A program made the position numbers and the translations under genes. A model generated the notes under the pieces. That model was not told where the DNA came from and searched no databases. It saw only the letters and a program-made list of their open reading frames with translations. A stretch of DNA of 17,646 bases. Origin: Pseudocercospora fijiensis CIRAD86. Lineage: Eukaryota > Ascomycota > Dothideomycetes > Mycosphaerellales > Mycosphaerellaceae. Of the stretch, positions 17,555 through 17,646 are shown one piece after another. The stretch covers positions 4,314 through 21,959 of the forward strand of contig NW_006921561.1 of NCBI RefSeq assembly GCF_000340215.1, written 5' to 3'. The first letter of the stretch is position 1. Every line of letters begins with the position of its first letter.

Positions 17555-17646
17555 AACGTAATCTGCCCTTGCTATAGTCGGTATTAGTCTACTAGGTTAT
17601 CTTTATCCTAGTACTCTAGTAACCTACCGAATACTATAGCGACCTA

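Larger units (their letters stand above)
1..17646. other. RIP-mutated multi-gene block (whole window)
   Basis: TpA is extremely abundant, CpA and TpG are rare on both strands, and CpG is retained. This is the product expected when CpA is changed to TpA on both strands. Reading frames run for kilobases with almost no frameshifts but many TAG/TAA codons at positions compatible with CAG, CAA or TGG. Missense changes fit as well: Walker A Gly to Ser, DEGH to DEGY, and Pro CCA to Leu CTA. RIP is known from filamentous ascomycetes and targets duplicated DNA, so the block was probably multicopy. That it covers genes, introns and most intergenic DNA alike is seen. That it was a single duplicated unit is inferred. 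Confidence 0.9.

Noticed and set aside
1..17646. tRNA, rRNA, or a transposase/recombinase gene
   Set aside because: I looked for tRNA-like A/B box motifs, rRNA-like blocks, DDE, reverse transcriptase and tyrosine-recombinase signatures in the translated relics. None was convincing; RIP could have obscured them.

Overview
The window is fungal nuclear DNA, most likely from a filamentous ascomycete (Pezizomycotina), heavily mutated by repeat-induced point mutation (RIP). TpA dominates while CpA and TpG are scarce on both strands. CpG is not depleted. Nearly every reading frame is cut by TAG or TAA where CAG, CAA or TGG would be expected. Intact ORFs are therefore only remnants, so I read the genes by following frames through RIP-type stops and checking that codon register and intron phase hold over kilobases. 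No gene here looks functional as it stands.

Layout. (1) 1-5328, minus: a five-exon SNF2-family helicase/ATPase relic, with motif I, a DEGH-type motif II and motif VI recognisable. All four inferred introns carry copies of a nested palindromic element (AAACTTTAGGT...ACCTAAAGTTT). The exon lengths fit the inferred phases exactly. (2) 5329-5700: a divergent intergenic region with two single palindromes. (3) 5701-7317, plus: an unrecognised gene of about 540 codons. (4) About 7366-8030: a non-coding stretch that looks less RIP-mutated. (5) About 8230-11286, plus: an unrecognised gene of about 1,000 codons. (6) 11287-13065, minus: a Ser/Pro-rich protein of about 592 residues, starting at an intact ATG and carrying nested in-frame tandem repeats, convergent with (5). 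(7) 13066-13740: intergenic, with a long hairpin form of the palindrome.

(8) About 13957-15640, minus: a truncated, frameshifted relic of a ZNFX1/NFX1-type SF1 helicase. It is embedded in 273-bp tandem repeats, and short inverted copies of its own pre-Walker-A segment lie beside it. (9) 15640-15960: telomere-like and (AAACTY)n tracts. (10) 15990-16865: a 48-bp minisatellite that stays open for 249 codons. (11) 16960-17523, minus: a further unrecognised relic.

RIP acts on duplicated DNA, so uniform decay over genes and intergenic DNA suggests the whole stretch was one large repeated unit, such as a segmental duplication, a subtelomeric block or a giant mobile element with helicase cargo. No transposase, integrase, tyrosine recombinase or long terminal repeat was recognised, so the mobile-element reading is inference. 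The most striking signal is that one palindrome family occupies every intron of the SNF2 gene and several intergenic regions, resembling an introner-like or MITE-like family.
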